Source of the DNA: Kibdelosporangium banguiense
Lineage (GTDB): Bacteria; Actinomycetota; Actinomycetes; Mycobacteriales; Pseudonocardiaceae
Length of the DNA stretch: 64,000 nucleotides
NCBI RefSeq assembly: GCF_017876405.1
Contig: NZ_JAGINW010000001.1
Span: 8,383,203-8,447,202, forward strand
Reading direction: 5' to 3'
In this document: piece by piece, positions 54,392-63,001 of the stretch
Layout of the letters: each line of letters begins with the position of its first letter
Numbering within the stretch: the stretch's first letter is position 1
The notes under the pieces: generated by a model
What the model was told of the DNA's origin: nothing
Databases searched by the model: none
The model's input: only the letters and a program-made list of their open reading frames with translations
Translations under genes and position numbers: made by a program

Positions 54392-55647
54392 CGCGGTGGT
54401 CGTTCGAGACCCGGCAGATCCATGCCGGTGCGCGGCCTGACCCCACGACGGGTGCCCGCGCGACGCCGCTGTATCAGACGACGTCGTACGTCTTCGACAA
54501 TGCTGATCATGCGGCTGCGGCGTTCGCGTTGCGGGATCTGGAAACGCACGCGTACAGCAGGCTTTCCAACCCGACGACCGCGGTTGTGGAGGAACGTCTG
54601 GCAGACCTGGAGAACGGGTACGCGGCTGTCGCGGTTGCCAGTGGGCAGGCTGCGTCGACGCTCGCTCTGCTGAACATCGCGAGAGCCGGTGACCACATCG
54701 TCTCGGCGGCGACCCTGTACGGCGGGACGTACAACCTGTTCGCGTACACGTTCAAGGACTTGGGGATCTCGGTCACGTTCGTCGATCCGGATGATCTCGG
54801 CCAATGGCGGGCCGCGGTCCGCCCGGAGACCAAGGCCTTCTACGCCGAGAGCATCGGCAACCCGCTGGGCAACGTGCTTGACGTGGCCGTGGTTGCCGAG
54901 ATCGCGCATTCCGCCGGTGTGCCGCTGGTTGTCGACAACACTGTGCCGACGCCCTATCTGTCGCGGCCGATCGACCATGGCGCGGATCTGGTGGTGCATT
55001 CGACGACCAAGTTCCTGTCCGGGCACGGCACCGGGATCGGTGGCGTGATCATCGACAGTGGACAGTTCGACTTCAGCTCCTGGTCGCAGTTCAGCGAACC
55101 CGACCCAAGCTACAACGGCCTGAAGTTCTCGTCCTTCGGCAAGCTCGCTTACGCTCTGCGGCTGCGTACCAAGCTTGTCCGTGACCTCGGACCGGCGGTG
55201 TCGCCGTTCAACAGTTTCCTTCTGCTACAAGGCATTGAGACGCTCTCGCTCAGAATGCAACGGCACGTCGCCAATGCGCAGGCCATTGCCGAGTGGCTGT
55301 CGGAGCGTGTCGAGCGGGTGCACTACGCGGGGCTTCCCGACAATCGGTGGCACGATGCGGCCAAGCGCTACATGCCCGACGGAGTGGGTGCTGTGGTCGC
55401 CTTCGAGCTGGCCGGGCTGGACGAGGGCAAGCGGTTCGTGGACCGGCTGGAACTGTTCAGCCACCTGGCGAATATCGGTGACGTGCGCAGTCTCGTGATC
55501 CATCCGGCCTCGACCACACACGCTCAGCTCACCGAGGAGCAGCAACGGGCCAGCGGGGTGACGCCGGGACTCATCCGGCTGTCGGTCGGTCTCGAAGGAC
55601 TGGCAGACCTGATAGCCGATCTGGAACGGGGATCCGACCATGGGTGA
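54388..55647 (+). CDS. O-acetylhomoserine sulfhydrylase-like PLP enzyme
   Basis: A 419-residue Cys/Met-metabolism PLP enzyme of the MetY (O-acetyl-L-homoserine aminocarboxypropyltransferase) group. ETRQIHAGARPDPTTGARA and TTSYVFDNADHAAAAF are typical MetY starts; the PLP lysine is in VHSTTKFLSGHGTGIGG near residue 207. It would make homocysteine from O-acetylhomoserine and sulfide, or a related gamma-replacement. It overlaps the oxygenase before it and the broken hydrolase after it. A primary metabolic or a specialised role are both possible. Confidence 0.9.
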   Translation: MTRWSFETRQIHAGARPDPTTGARATPLYQTTSYVFDNADHAAAAFALRDLETHAYSRLSNPTTAVVEERLADLENGYAAVAVASGQAASTLALLNIARAGDHIVSAATLYGGTYNLFAYTFKDLGISVTFVDPDDLGQWRAAVRPETKAFYAESIGNPLGNVLDVAVVAEIAHSAGVPLVVDNTVPTPYLSRPIDHGADLVVHSTTKFLSGHGTGIGGVIIDSGQFDFSSWSQFSEPDPSYNGLKFSSFGKLAYALRLRTKLVRDLGPAVSPFNSFLLLQGIETLSLRMQRHVANAQAIAEWLSERVERVHYAGLPDNRWHDAAKRYMPDGVGAVVAFELAGLDEGKRFVDRLELFSHLANIGDVRSLVIHPASTTHAQLTEEQQRASGVTPGLIRLSVGLEGLADLIADLERGSDHG

Positions 55648-56434
55648 GTTCGCGGGCAACGCCGGCAAGATCCACTATCGCAGCTGGATACCGGACGACC
55701 CGACGGCGGTTGTCGTGTTCTTCCACGGGCTCGGGGAACACATCGGCAGCTACGAGCCCTTCGCAGCGGCGCTCAACGAAGCGGGCCTCGCGCTCTGGGC
55801 GCACGATCACGCCGGGCACGGCCGCAGCGAAGGCGTGCGGGTCCTGATCAACGACATCGACGACCTGCTCGACGACGCCAGCATCCTGCTCGATCACGCT
55901 CGCTCGGCACACGACGCTCTGCCTTTGATCCTGATTGGACACTAGCTCGGTTCCACCGTGGCCACCTTGCTCACGGGCGAACGACTCCTGCCCGCGGGTA
56001 CGCCGCCCGTGAAGCTCGTCCTGGCCGGATCGAGCCTGGTCCCCAGCGCGGACAACGGATTGGTCGCATTGCTGTCCACCGGCGTCGACCCGATGGATCT
56101 GCGCAAAGACCCGGGCGAGATGACCCGCAACACCGGCTACGCCGAGCAGATCCGTAACGACCCGTTCACCTGGCAGGGCGGTATCCGCCTGGAAACCCTG
56201 CAGGCCCTGGGTGTCGCGGCCGGGCGAGTGTCCACTGTGCTCCCGTCGATCGACGTGCCGGTCCTGCTCGTGCACGGGGCCAAGGACGACATGGCACCTG
56301 TCTCGGGTGCCGAACAGGCCGCGAAAGTGCTGCCAGACGCCCGTACCGCCATCTTCGCCGACGACCTGCACAACATCCTCAACGAACTGGACCGGGACGA
56401 CGTCTACCGGACGATCATCGAGTTCATCCGATAG
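55640..56434 (+). pseudogene. Alpha/beta hydrolase (monoacylglycerol-lipase-like) with amber codon at the nucleophile
   Basis: A 264-codon frame overlapping the MetY-like gene by 8 bp. VVVFFHGLGEHIGSYEPF and ALWAHDHAGHGRSEG are the oxyanion-loop and early motifs of monoacylglycerol lipases, and later VPVLLVHGAKDDMAPVSGAE and ADDLHNILNELDRD give the Asp and His of the triad. The nucleophile elbow reads GH-stop-LGS: TAG at 55943-55945 takes the exact place of the catalytic Ser of GHSLG, one base from the Ser codon TCG. The frame is otherwise open and conserved to TAG at 56432-56434. Translation from 55640 alone gives a 101-residue inactive fragment. Confidence 0.8.
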
Positions 56435-56484
56435 TGTTCCCGCTGAGTGGGAATCGGGTCAAATGGTGGGATCTTTGGCATACC

Positions 56485-57531
56485 ATGCCGCGCATGTCGC
56501 CTCGAACCTTGTCGCGGGCTGGTGTGGCTGTGGTCGTCGTCGCTTCGGTGGCGGCTTGCAACGCGTCCAAGTCGCCGGACGGGCAGCAGCCCGCGGGTGG
56601 GCCGGCCCTGGTGCTGGTCACGCCGAACCCGGTCGGTGTCAACGACTTCCTGAAGCTGGCGGTGCAGGGCGTCGAGGAGTCGGCCAAGAAGCACAACGGC
56701 AGCCAGAAGGTCTTCCAGAGCACCGACCCGGCCTCGATCCAGCAGAACCTGGCCGCGGCGGTGCGGGAGAAGCCCGCCGTGGTGGTGGCGGTCGGATTCA
56801 ACTTCGCGGACGCCATCGCGAGCGAGGCCGAGCAGAACCCGCAGCAGAAGTTCCTGTTCGTGGACTCGTGCACCGCGAAGCCGTTCCCCAATGTCACGTG
56901 CGCGGTGTTCCGTGAACACGAAGGCAGTTACCTCGCGGGTGCCGAGGCTGGGTTGCTGAGCAAGACCGGCAAGATCGGGGCGGTAGTGGTGCTGGACACG
57001 CCGCAGTTCCGCCGGTTCTCCGTGCCGTTCGGGCAGGGCGCCGAGAAGGCCAAGCCGGGCACCACGTTGACGCCGCTGTACATCGGTGGTGCGAACCCGT
57101 TCAACGACCCGGCGCGGGCCAAGGCCTTGGCGGCGACGCTCGCAGGGCAGGGCGTGGACCAGGTGATGGGCGCTGCCTCCGCGGCCGGTAATCCGGGCGT
57201 GTTCGAGGCAGCCAAGCAGGGCGGGTTCTTCGCGTACGGCGTCGACGTCAACCAGTGCCCGCTCAGCCCTGGGCAGGTCGTGGACAACGTCGTCAAGCGG
57301 ACCAACGTCGTGATCACCGACGGCGTCGATTCGATCCTCAGTGGACAAAGCGGCTCGACGAAGTCGTACGGGCTCAAGGAGAACGGGGTCTCACTGACCG
57401 GGCTGCAACCGGATGTCGCGTCCTCGCAGTGTGTGGTGGCGCAGAACCAGGACGTGCTGACAAAGGTCGGCGCGCTGCGTGACCAGATCGTCTCGGGCGC
57501 GATCACCGTCGATGACCCAGCCAAGTCCTGA
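56485..57531 (+). CDS. BMP-family nucleoside-type ABC binding lipoprotein
   Basis: A 348-residue lipoprotein of the BMP/PnrA family. The signal ends in VASVAACN with the lipidated Cys near residue 30. The mature part has GVNDFLKLAVQGVEESAKKH, VAVGFNFADAIASEAE, KFLFVDSCTAKP, FREHEGSYLAGAEAG and FAYGVDVNQCPLSP, all characteristic of BMP proteins that bind nucleosides or related purine compounds. ATG 56485 or 56494 may be used. It leads an operon of binding protein, ATPase and two permeases. Confidence 0.88.
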   Translation: MPRMSPRTLSRAGVAVVVVASVAACNASKSPDGQQPAGGPALVLVTPNPVGVNDFLKLAVQGVEESAKKHNGSQKVFQSTDPASIQQNLAAAVREKPAVVVAVGFNFADAIASEAEQNPQQKFLFVDSCTAKPFPNVTCAVFREHEGSYLAGAEAGLLSKTGKIGAVVVLDTPQFRRFSVPFGQGAEKAKPGTTLTPLYIGGANPFNDPARAKALAATLAGQGVDQVMGAASAAGNPGVFEAAKQGGFFAYGVDVNQCPLSPGQVVDNVVKRTNVVITDGVDSILSGQSGSTKSYGLKENGVSLTGLQPDVASSQCVVAQNQDVLTKVGALRDQIVSGAITVDDPAKS

Positions 57532-58894
57532 CGCCGTCGAGCTGCGGGGAATCACCAAGCGGTTTCCCGGCGTGCTCGCCAACTCGGATGTCTCCCTCTC
57601 GGTGCGGGCCGGCGAGATCCACGCGCTGATGGGGGAGAACGGCGCGGGCAAGTCCACGCTGATGTCGATCCTGTACGGGCTCCACCAGCCGGACGCCGGC
57701 ACGATCGCACTGCACGGGCGTGAAGTCTCGTTCACGTCGCCCGCGCAGGCGATCTCGACCGGGGTCGGCATGGTGCACCAGGACTTCGCCCTGTTCCCGC
57801 AGCTGACCGTCACCGAGAACGTGATCTTCGGGCGGGAGCCCATCCGCCGTGGCTTCCTCTCACGTAAAGCTGCGAGGGCCGCGGTGGCCTCCTTGATCGA
57901 CAAGCACGAATTGCGGCTGCGGCCCGATACCCGGATCGCCGATCTACCGGTCGGTCTGCGCCAACAGGTCGAGATCCTCAAGCTGCTCTACCGCGAGGCC
58001 TCGATCCTGATCCTGGACGAGCCGACCGCGGTCCTGACGCCCGCGGAGACGTCGAGGCTGTTCGGGGTGCTCCGGGATCTCGCGGCGGCAGGCAAGACCG
58101 TGCTGTTCGTGTCGCACAAGCTGCAGGAAGTCCTTGAGGTCAGCGACAACGTGACCGTGCTTCGGGACGGCGAGGTCACCGCACGCGGGGCAACTTCGTC
58201 TTTCACGGGTCCCGCGCTGGCGTCGGCGATGACCGGCCGCGCGGTGGACCTGGATCGGACCTATCCTGCAGGATCGCCCGGCAAAGTGGTGCTCGAGATT
58301 CCCGGCCTGACGGTATATGCCGGGGAGATCGTGGGGATCGCGGGAAATGGGCAGGCCGAACTGGTCGAGTCGATCACCACGGGTGTGCACGACGAGGTCG
58401 CCCACGTGCCCGAATCACGTTCCGAGGTGGGCTCGGCGCCGCATGCGCCCCTCGCGGCGAACCTGGCCGTGGGGTTCCAGCGTCGCCTGGCGAACAAGGG
58501 ATTTCTGCGGCCGTCCGCGATCAGGGAGCATGCCGGCAAGATCATCGCCAGGTTCGACGTCCGCGGGACCGGCTCGACGATGGACACGTTGTCCGGCGGT
58601 AACCAGCAGAAAGCCATTCTCGGCCGGGAACTCACGCATGGCGCGCCGCTGCTTGTGGTCGAACAACCGACCCGCGGTGTGGATGTCGGCGCGATCGAGA
58701 ACATCCACGCGCAGCTGATCGCCTACCGGGACGCCGGGCACGGCGTGCTGCTGGTCTCGGCGGAACTGAGCGAGATCCTGGCGCTCTCGGACCGGATTCT
58801 GGTGATGTACGGGGGCCGGTTCGTGGCCGAGTTCGACCGGGAGAACGCCGATCCCGGCCAGATCGGCCTCGCGATGGCCGGTGGTGCCCGATGA
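57512..58894 (+). CDS. Dual-domain ABC ATPase of a nucleoside/sugar-type importer
   Basis: A 460-residue protein with two ABC halves. The first has Walker A GENGAGKSTLMSIL, signature DLPVGLRQQVEIL and Walker B ILILDEPTAVLTP. The second has a degenerate Walker A (VGIAGNGQAELVES), signature TLSGGNQQKAILGREL and LLVVEQPTRGVDVGA, the usual pattern of RbsA/YufO-type ATPases. It is about 40 residues shorter than common members because the region between the two sites of the second half (after GVHDEVAHVPE) is compact. ATG 57512 lies inside the binding-protein gene, a 20-bp overlap. Confidence 0.9.
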   Translation: MTQPSPDAVELRGITKRFPGVLANSDVSLSVRAGEIHALMGENGAGKSTLMSILYGLHQPDAGTIALHGREVSFTSPAQAISTGVGMVHQDFALFPQLTVTENVIFGREPIRRGFLSRKAARAAVASLIDKHELRLRPDTRIADLPVGLRQQVEILKLLYREASILILDEPTAVLTPAETSRLFGVLRDLAAAGKTVLFVSHKLQEVLEVSDNVTVLRDGEVTARGATSSFTGPALASAMTGRAVDLDRTYPAGSPGKVVLEIPGLTVYAGEIVGIAGNGQAELVESITTGVHDEVAHVPESRSEVGSAPHAPLAANLAVGFQRRLANKGFLRPSAIREHAGKIIARFDVRGTGSTMDTLSGGNQQKAILGRELTHGAPLLVVEQPTRGVDVGAIENIHAQLIAYRDAGHGVLLVSAELSEILALSDRILVMYGGRFVAEFDRENADPGQIGLAMAGGAR

Positions 58895-59815
58895 ATCGGC
58901 GTATCCGGGCCATCGGCATTCCCTTGGTCGCTGCCTTGCTGCTGGGCGCGCTTTTGTTGCTCGCGACTGGAGTTGATCCGCTCGACGCGTATGGCGCGAT
59001 TCTGTCCGGGGCGTTCGGGCCGGACGGGTTCGCCGACACCCTTTCCTATGTGATTCCCGTGGCGGGTCTGGCCACGGCGTTGGCGATTCCACTGCGGGCC
59101 GGAATGGTCAATCTCGGTGGCGAAGGTCAGCTTGTGCTGGGTGCGATCAGTGCGATCGCGGCCGGGTTGTACACGCCAGGGCCTGGATGGGTGAAGGTCC
59201 TGGTCGCGTTGGTGGCCGCGATTCTTGCGGGCGGGGCGTACGCGGCATTGGCGGCAGTGTGTGAGAACAGATTCGGTGTGCCGCTGCTGATCAGTACTCT
59301 GCTGCTGAGTTATCCGGCGATGTCGCTGGCCGGTTATCTGGTCCGGTTTCCGATGAAAGACGAAGGATCGAGCCTGCCGCAGAGCGCGCAACTCCCGCCT
59401 GGCGCACGGCTGCCGGAACTGGTGGGACTGGGGATTGTTCTGCTTGTCGTCATGGTTCGAGACCAAGGTGACCGGGTGGAACCCGAGGTTCGCGGCCTAC
59501 GCGGGAATCGACCGGCCGAAGCTCACACTCGGATTGCTCGCGTGCTCCGGGGCGACCGCCGGGCTCACCGGGGCTATTGTGGCGATGGACTTTCCGTACC
59601 GGTTCATCGACGGTGCCCTGATCACACCGCAGTACACCTGGATCGGGTTGCTGGCGGCATTGCTGGCCAGGGCGAATCCCGTCGCGACACTGCTGGCGGC
59701 GGTGTTCTTCGCGACGCAGGTGCCACGGGAACTGACAGCGGTACTGCAGGCCGTGCTGATTCTGTTCCTGGCGGCGGCATCGGGACTTCTGCGCAAGCGA
59801 GGTGCCCGTGTTTGA
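58891..59815 (+). pseudogene. Nucleoside ABC permease (first subunit), frameshifted
   Basis: A BMP-type (YufP-like) permease gene. The first part runs in the frame of ATG 58891 (IGIPLVAALLLGALLLLA, LRAGMVNLGGEGQLVLGAI, VPLLISTLLLSYPAMSLAGY) to LGIVLLVV near 59450. The second part is in the next frame and reads WFETKVTGWNPRFAAYAGI, TLGLLACSGATAGLTGAIVA and YTWIGLLAALLARANP to TGA at 59813-59815. Removing one base, for example A59452, joins the two as LLVVWFETKVTGWNP, so a one-base insertion explains it. Left as is, the protein would lose its last three helices. A sequencing error is as likely as a real mutation. Confidence 0.82.
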
Positions 59816-60683
59816 CCTCAGCCTGATCTCGTCGGCGCTCACCGCGCTGACGCCGATTCTCTTCGCGGCTTTGGCGGGCGCGTTGTCGCAACGCGCCGGT
59901 GTGTTCAACATTTCGCTCGAAGGCACGATGCTGATCGGGTGTTTCGGTGCGGTCGCGGGCAGTTGGTACACCGGAAGTGCCTGGATAGGTGTGCTCGTCG
60001 GGGTGATCGCGGCAGCCGCGTATTCCCTGATCCTGGCGATCGGCACGGTCACGTTCGGCGGAGACCCGATTGTCATCGGCGTGGCGGTGAATCTGCTTGC
60101 CGTCGGCCTGACGAGTTTCCTGATCCGTACCGTGTTCGGCACCAAAGGCTCGTTCAGTGATCCTGCTTTGCAGGGACTGCAGCCGATTCTGTGGGACCAC
60201 TCGGCGCTGGTGTACCTGTCGTGGCTGGCTGTGGCCGGCATGGCGATTCTGCTGTACCGGCATCCGTGGGGGCTGCGACTGCGAGGCCTCGGGGAAAACC
60301 CCAGTGCGGCAACGAGTCTGGGTGTCAGCGTGACCCGGTACCGATACTGGGTGATCATCGCCGGGGGAGCGCTGTGCGGCTTGGGCGGCGCCCAGTTGGC
60401 GTTGGGCTCGGTCACGTTGTTCGCGGAGAACATGACTGCCGGGCGTGGCTGGATCGCGGTCGTGGCCGTGATGCTGGGCCGGGCGGCACCGGCCGGTGTC
60501 CTGCTTGCGGCTCTGTTGTTCGGGCTCGCGGAGGCCCTCGGCTTCCGGTTGCAGGGGCTGGGACTGCCGCAGCAGGCCACCGACGCGGCGCCGTACCTGG
60601 TCACGCTGGTGGCGTTGTTCGTGTCCGGCTCAAGCTGGTACGCAGCAGCAAAACGCCGTAGGACCGGAAAACAGACATCGTGA
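59802..60683 (+). CDS. Nucleoside ABC permease (second subunit)
   Basis: A 293-residue inner-membrane permease of the YufQ/BMP type, with about eight helices. ALTPILFAALAGALSQRAGV and FNISLEGTMLIGCFGAVAGS are the conserved N-terminal blocks, and GLGENPSAATSLGVSVTRYR is the cytoplasmic coupling loop. GTG 59802 overlaps the first permease's end; GTG 59808 is also possible. The last 83 bp overlap the convergent DUF4185 gene. Confidence 0.88.
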   Translation: MPVFDLSLISSALTALTPILFAALAGALSQRAGVFNISLEGTMLIGCFGAVAGSWYTGSAWIGVLVGVIAAAAYSLILAIGTVTFGGDPIVIGVAVNLLAVGLTSFLIRTVFGTKGSFSDPALQGLQPILWDHSALVYLSWLAVAGMAILLYRHPWGLRLRGLGENPSAATSLGVSVTRYRYWVIIAGGALCGLGGAQLALGSVTLFAENMTAGRGWIAVVAVMLGRAAPAGVLLAALLFGLAEALGFRLQGLGLPQQATDAAPYLVTLVALFVSGSSWYAAAKRRRTGKQTS

Positions 60684-61689
60684 ACCAGATGTCCGGCCCG
60701 TCATTCCACAGTGGAGTGATATACGGCGAGTACAGCGACGGGTACTGTGCCGAGGTCGTGACGATCTTGGGGTCGGACCACGGGCCGGTGAGCTGGGCCG
60801 CGGTCCGCAGGTGGATCTGGCCGTTGGGGTCGTCGAGGTACATCATCAGCCAGCGGCGGTAGTACGAGTTCCACCGGACGGACAACTCGCCGACATTGGG
60901 CGGCACGATGGTCGCCGCCGAGGCCCGGGAGCGCGTCCACCACTGTCCGTCCCAGTACTCGTAGTCCTCGTGGGCCAGAATCCGGTGCGGGTGCACGCGG
61001 GCCAGTTGGACGCCCGCGTACCGGCCACCGGGAATGCCGAAGAAATAGAGGAAGCCGCGCGATTCGACGATCGCGACCTGGCCGAAGTTGCTGTCACCCG
61101 GCCAGATCAGGTCCTTGTCCTTGGTCCAGTTCTGGCCGTTGTCGTCGGAGTACGCCAGCCCGGAGTGGTTCAGCGTCCAGTGTCCCGGCGCACCCCACTG
61201 TTTGACGGACATGTAGTGCAGAAACAGCCGGTCCCGGACGGCGACGCCGTAGGTGGGGATGACGGTCGTCTCATCGCCGTCGACTTTCTTGGAGGATAAG
61301 AGTTCCTTCGCGTGTCCCGGTCTGTCGGTGACCATCTCGGACAACAGCAGTCCCTTGCCGGGGGAACTCGGCGGGTCGATCCACGCCATGCAGTTGCTGC
61401 GCCAGTCCTCGTGCGGCACCGACCAGAAGTCGTCGGCCGCCGGGCCGCCGAGCGTGTCGCCGAAGACCATGGCGATCCGGCCCTTGTGCATGAACATGTG
61501 CCCGAGATCCGTGCCGTGGATGCCCCACTTGGTGTCGGTCGCGTTCAACGCGCCCTGACCGGCTGTCAGCCGCGCTATTTCGGTGACCCCCAGCTGATCA
61601 GGCGCCGCGAACGCGTTCCCAGCCCCGACCCCCAGCCCCAGTAACGTGCCACCTGCGCCCACGAGTAAGCGTCGTCGGTTGACGTTCAA
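60601..61689 (-). CDS. Secreted DUF4185 protein, Tat-type signal
   Basis: A 362-residue exported protein. The N-terminus NRRRLLVGAGGTLLGLGVGA resembles a Tat signal. The remainder is a beta-propeller-like DUF4185 domain: HMFMHKGRIAMVFGDTLGG, RSNCMAWIDPPSSPG, YSDDNGQNWTKDKDLIW, ESRGFLYFFGIPGGRYAG and RWLMMYLDDPNGQIHL. Its plan resembles GH43/32-like five-bladed propellers and may bind or cut arabinan-like sugars, but no catalytic set is clear. The 3' end overlaps the permease gene tail to tail. Confidence 0.8.
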   Translation of the reverse strand: MNVNRRRLLVGAGGTLLGLGVGAGNAFAAPDQLGVTEIARLTAGQGALNATDTKWGIHGTDLGHMFMHKGRIAMVFGDTLGGPAADDFWSVPHEDWRSNCMAWIDPPSSPGKGLLLSEMVTDRPGHAKELLSSKKVDGDETTVIPTYGVAVRDRLFLHYMSVKQWGAPGHWTLNHSGLAYSDDNGQNWTKDKDLIWPGDSNFGQVAIVESRGFLYFFGIPGGRYAGVQLARVHPHRILAHEDYEYWDGQWWTRSRASAATIVPPNVGELSVRWNSYYRRWLMMYLDDPNGQIHLRTAAQLTGPWSDPKIVTTSAQYPSLYSPYITPLWNDGPDIWFTMSVFRSYGVLLLRTSLSRTRTTPPA

Positions 61690-61744
61690 GCGATGCCCCT
61701 TCCGGGTAGGGAATTCCCGACGATCGTGGCATCGAACGATTGAT

Positions 61745-62266
61745 CTACCAACCCTTTTCGGCTTGGTGGAAATAGAACACCCGCGGCTCGTCCCGCTGGT
61801 TGCGGAACTGTTCGCCGCGCTGCCATCCGGCCGAGTCGTAGAGCGCGCGGGCCGGTGCGTCGGGATGGGTGACGAGCCACCCGGCGCTGTGCTGTTTCAT
61901 GTATCGGGTGAGCAGTTCACGGCCGATGCCTTTGCCCTGGTGATCGGGGTGCACCATCAGTTCGGCCACGCCCACCGCCGGGGCGACGACATGCGGCAAC
62001 GCCGAAGCGGGCAGTGAACGGTGGAACGGGGTGTCCGGGACCTCGGCGGGCGCTGGCCAGCCGTAGATGACGCCGATCAGGTCAGTGCCCGCACGGGCGG
62101 CGAAGACGGTGAGCCCCGGGTCGGCGAGGTGCTTGTCCACCACGTCGAGATAGATCTCGGTGAGGTTCTCGTTCCAGGGCGGGCCGGAGAAGCAGCGCCC
62201 GTAGAGGTCCAGCAGCGGCTCACGGAGCCCGGCCAGCCCGGCGGGAGTCAGTTGATCAATCTGCAT
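61745..62266 (-). CDS. GNAT family acetyltransferase
   Basis: A 173-residue GNAT protein. The acetyl-CoA loop is VHPDHQGKGIGRELLTRYM (about residues 111-129) and the preceding strand is VGVAELMV. GVIYGWPAPAEVPDTP belongs to the substrate side. ATG 62266 is only 7 bp downstream of the TetR gene's stop on the same strand, so the two are one transcript. The substrate is unknown. Confidence 0.83.
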   Translation of the reverse strand: MQIDQLTPAGLAGLREPLLDLYGRCFSGPPWNENLTEIYLDVVDKHLADPGLTVFAARAGTDLIGVIYGWPAPAEVPDTPFHRSLPASALPHVVAPAVGVAELMVHPDHQGKGIGRELLTRYMKQHSAGWLVTHPDAPARALYDSAGWQRGEQFRNQRDEPRVFYFHQAEKGW

Positions 62267-62273
62267 GGCGAGA

Positions 62274-62906
62274 TTATTGCCAAAGATGTGCAATAACGCG
62301 AGCCTGTTCCCGGACCGCAGCGACGTCCGTCCCACCTGCGATCCGGACACCGGCGTCGGCGCCGGCACTGGCGAACGACTCCACGTCGGGGATCGTTTTC
62401 CACTGCCGCGTCAGCACCACGCCTTCGACCATGCCGAACACCAGGTCAGCGGCCAGTTCGTCGGCCCCGGAGTCGAGCACCAGCCGGCGGTAGCGGTCGC
62501 GTAGTTCGGCCCGTTCGGCGTGGAATCCGGCGAACCGGGGCGACTGGATCTCCGGGCGCAGGTACAGCACGCCGAGGTTGTGCGGGCCGCCGCACAGCAA
62601 CGCGAGGTCGAACCGGCACAACGCCCAGAGCTTTGCCAACGGTGGCACAGGGGTTTCGATCAGGGCATGCGCTGTGTGCAGCGACGGCCGGACGGTGCCT
62701 TCGAGCAGGACCGCGAGGATGTCTTCCTTGCCGTTGAAGTAGTGGTACAGCGACGCCTGGCGCAGTCCGGCGCGGTCGGCGACGGCCCGCGTGGACGTCG
62801 CTGTGAAGCCGTGCTCGATGAACAACTCGGCAGCCGCGTCCAGCAGGTCCTGCCGCGAATCGCGGTCGCCCGCCGACTCGCCGGTTGCTCTCGGTCGGCC
62901 GGCCAT
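62274..62906 (-). CDS. TetR family transcriptional regulator
   Basis: A 210-residue regulator. The N-terminal HTH (about 18-65) has ELFIEHGFTATSTRAVADRA then GLRQASLYHYFNGKEDILAV, typical of TetR. The C-terminal ligand domain is unrevealing. ATG 62906 gives a normal length; the longer frame lies over the divergent promoter. It is divergent from the UAAP1/UAAP2 operon, with a palindrome between, and probably represses that operon and its own. Confidence 0.92.
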   Translation of the reverse strand: MAGRPRATGESAGDRDSRQDLLDAAAELFIEHGFTATSTRAVADRAGLRQASLYHYFNGKEDILAVLLEGTVRPSLHTAHALIETPVPPLAKLWALCRFDLALLCGGPHNLGVLYLRPEIQSPRFAGFHAERAELRDRYRRLVLDSGADELAADLVFGMVEGVVLTRQWKTIPDVESFASAGADAGVRIAGGTDVAAVREQARVIAHLWQ

Positions 62907-62940
62907 ACTGTGATCCTGCCACGGGGCGTTCCCTCCGGCG

Positions 62941-62968
62941 CGGATTTCTGTCAAGCTATAGAAATCCG
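62941..62968. promoter_or_regulatory. Palindromic operator for the TetR regulator
   Basis: CGGATTTCT and AGAAATCCG are perfect 9-bp arms around a 10-base spacer (62941-62949 and 62960-62968). The site lies in the middle of the 95-bp gap between the divergent TetR and UAAP1 genes, 34 bp before the latter's start. Confidence 0.75.
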
Positions 62969-63001
62969 TGACCTGCGACGACAGCATGGAGGGTCCCCGC
63001 C

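Noticed and set aside
55943-55945. Pyrrolysine or selenocysteine insertion at the in-frame stop
   Set aside because: TAG is not the selenocysteine codon, no pyl genes are seen in the window, and a single C-to-A change or sequencing error is the simpler explanation.
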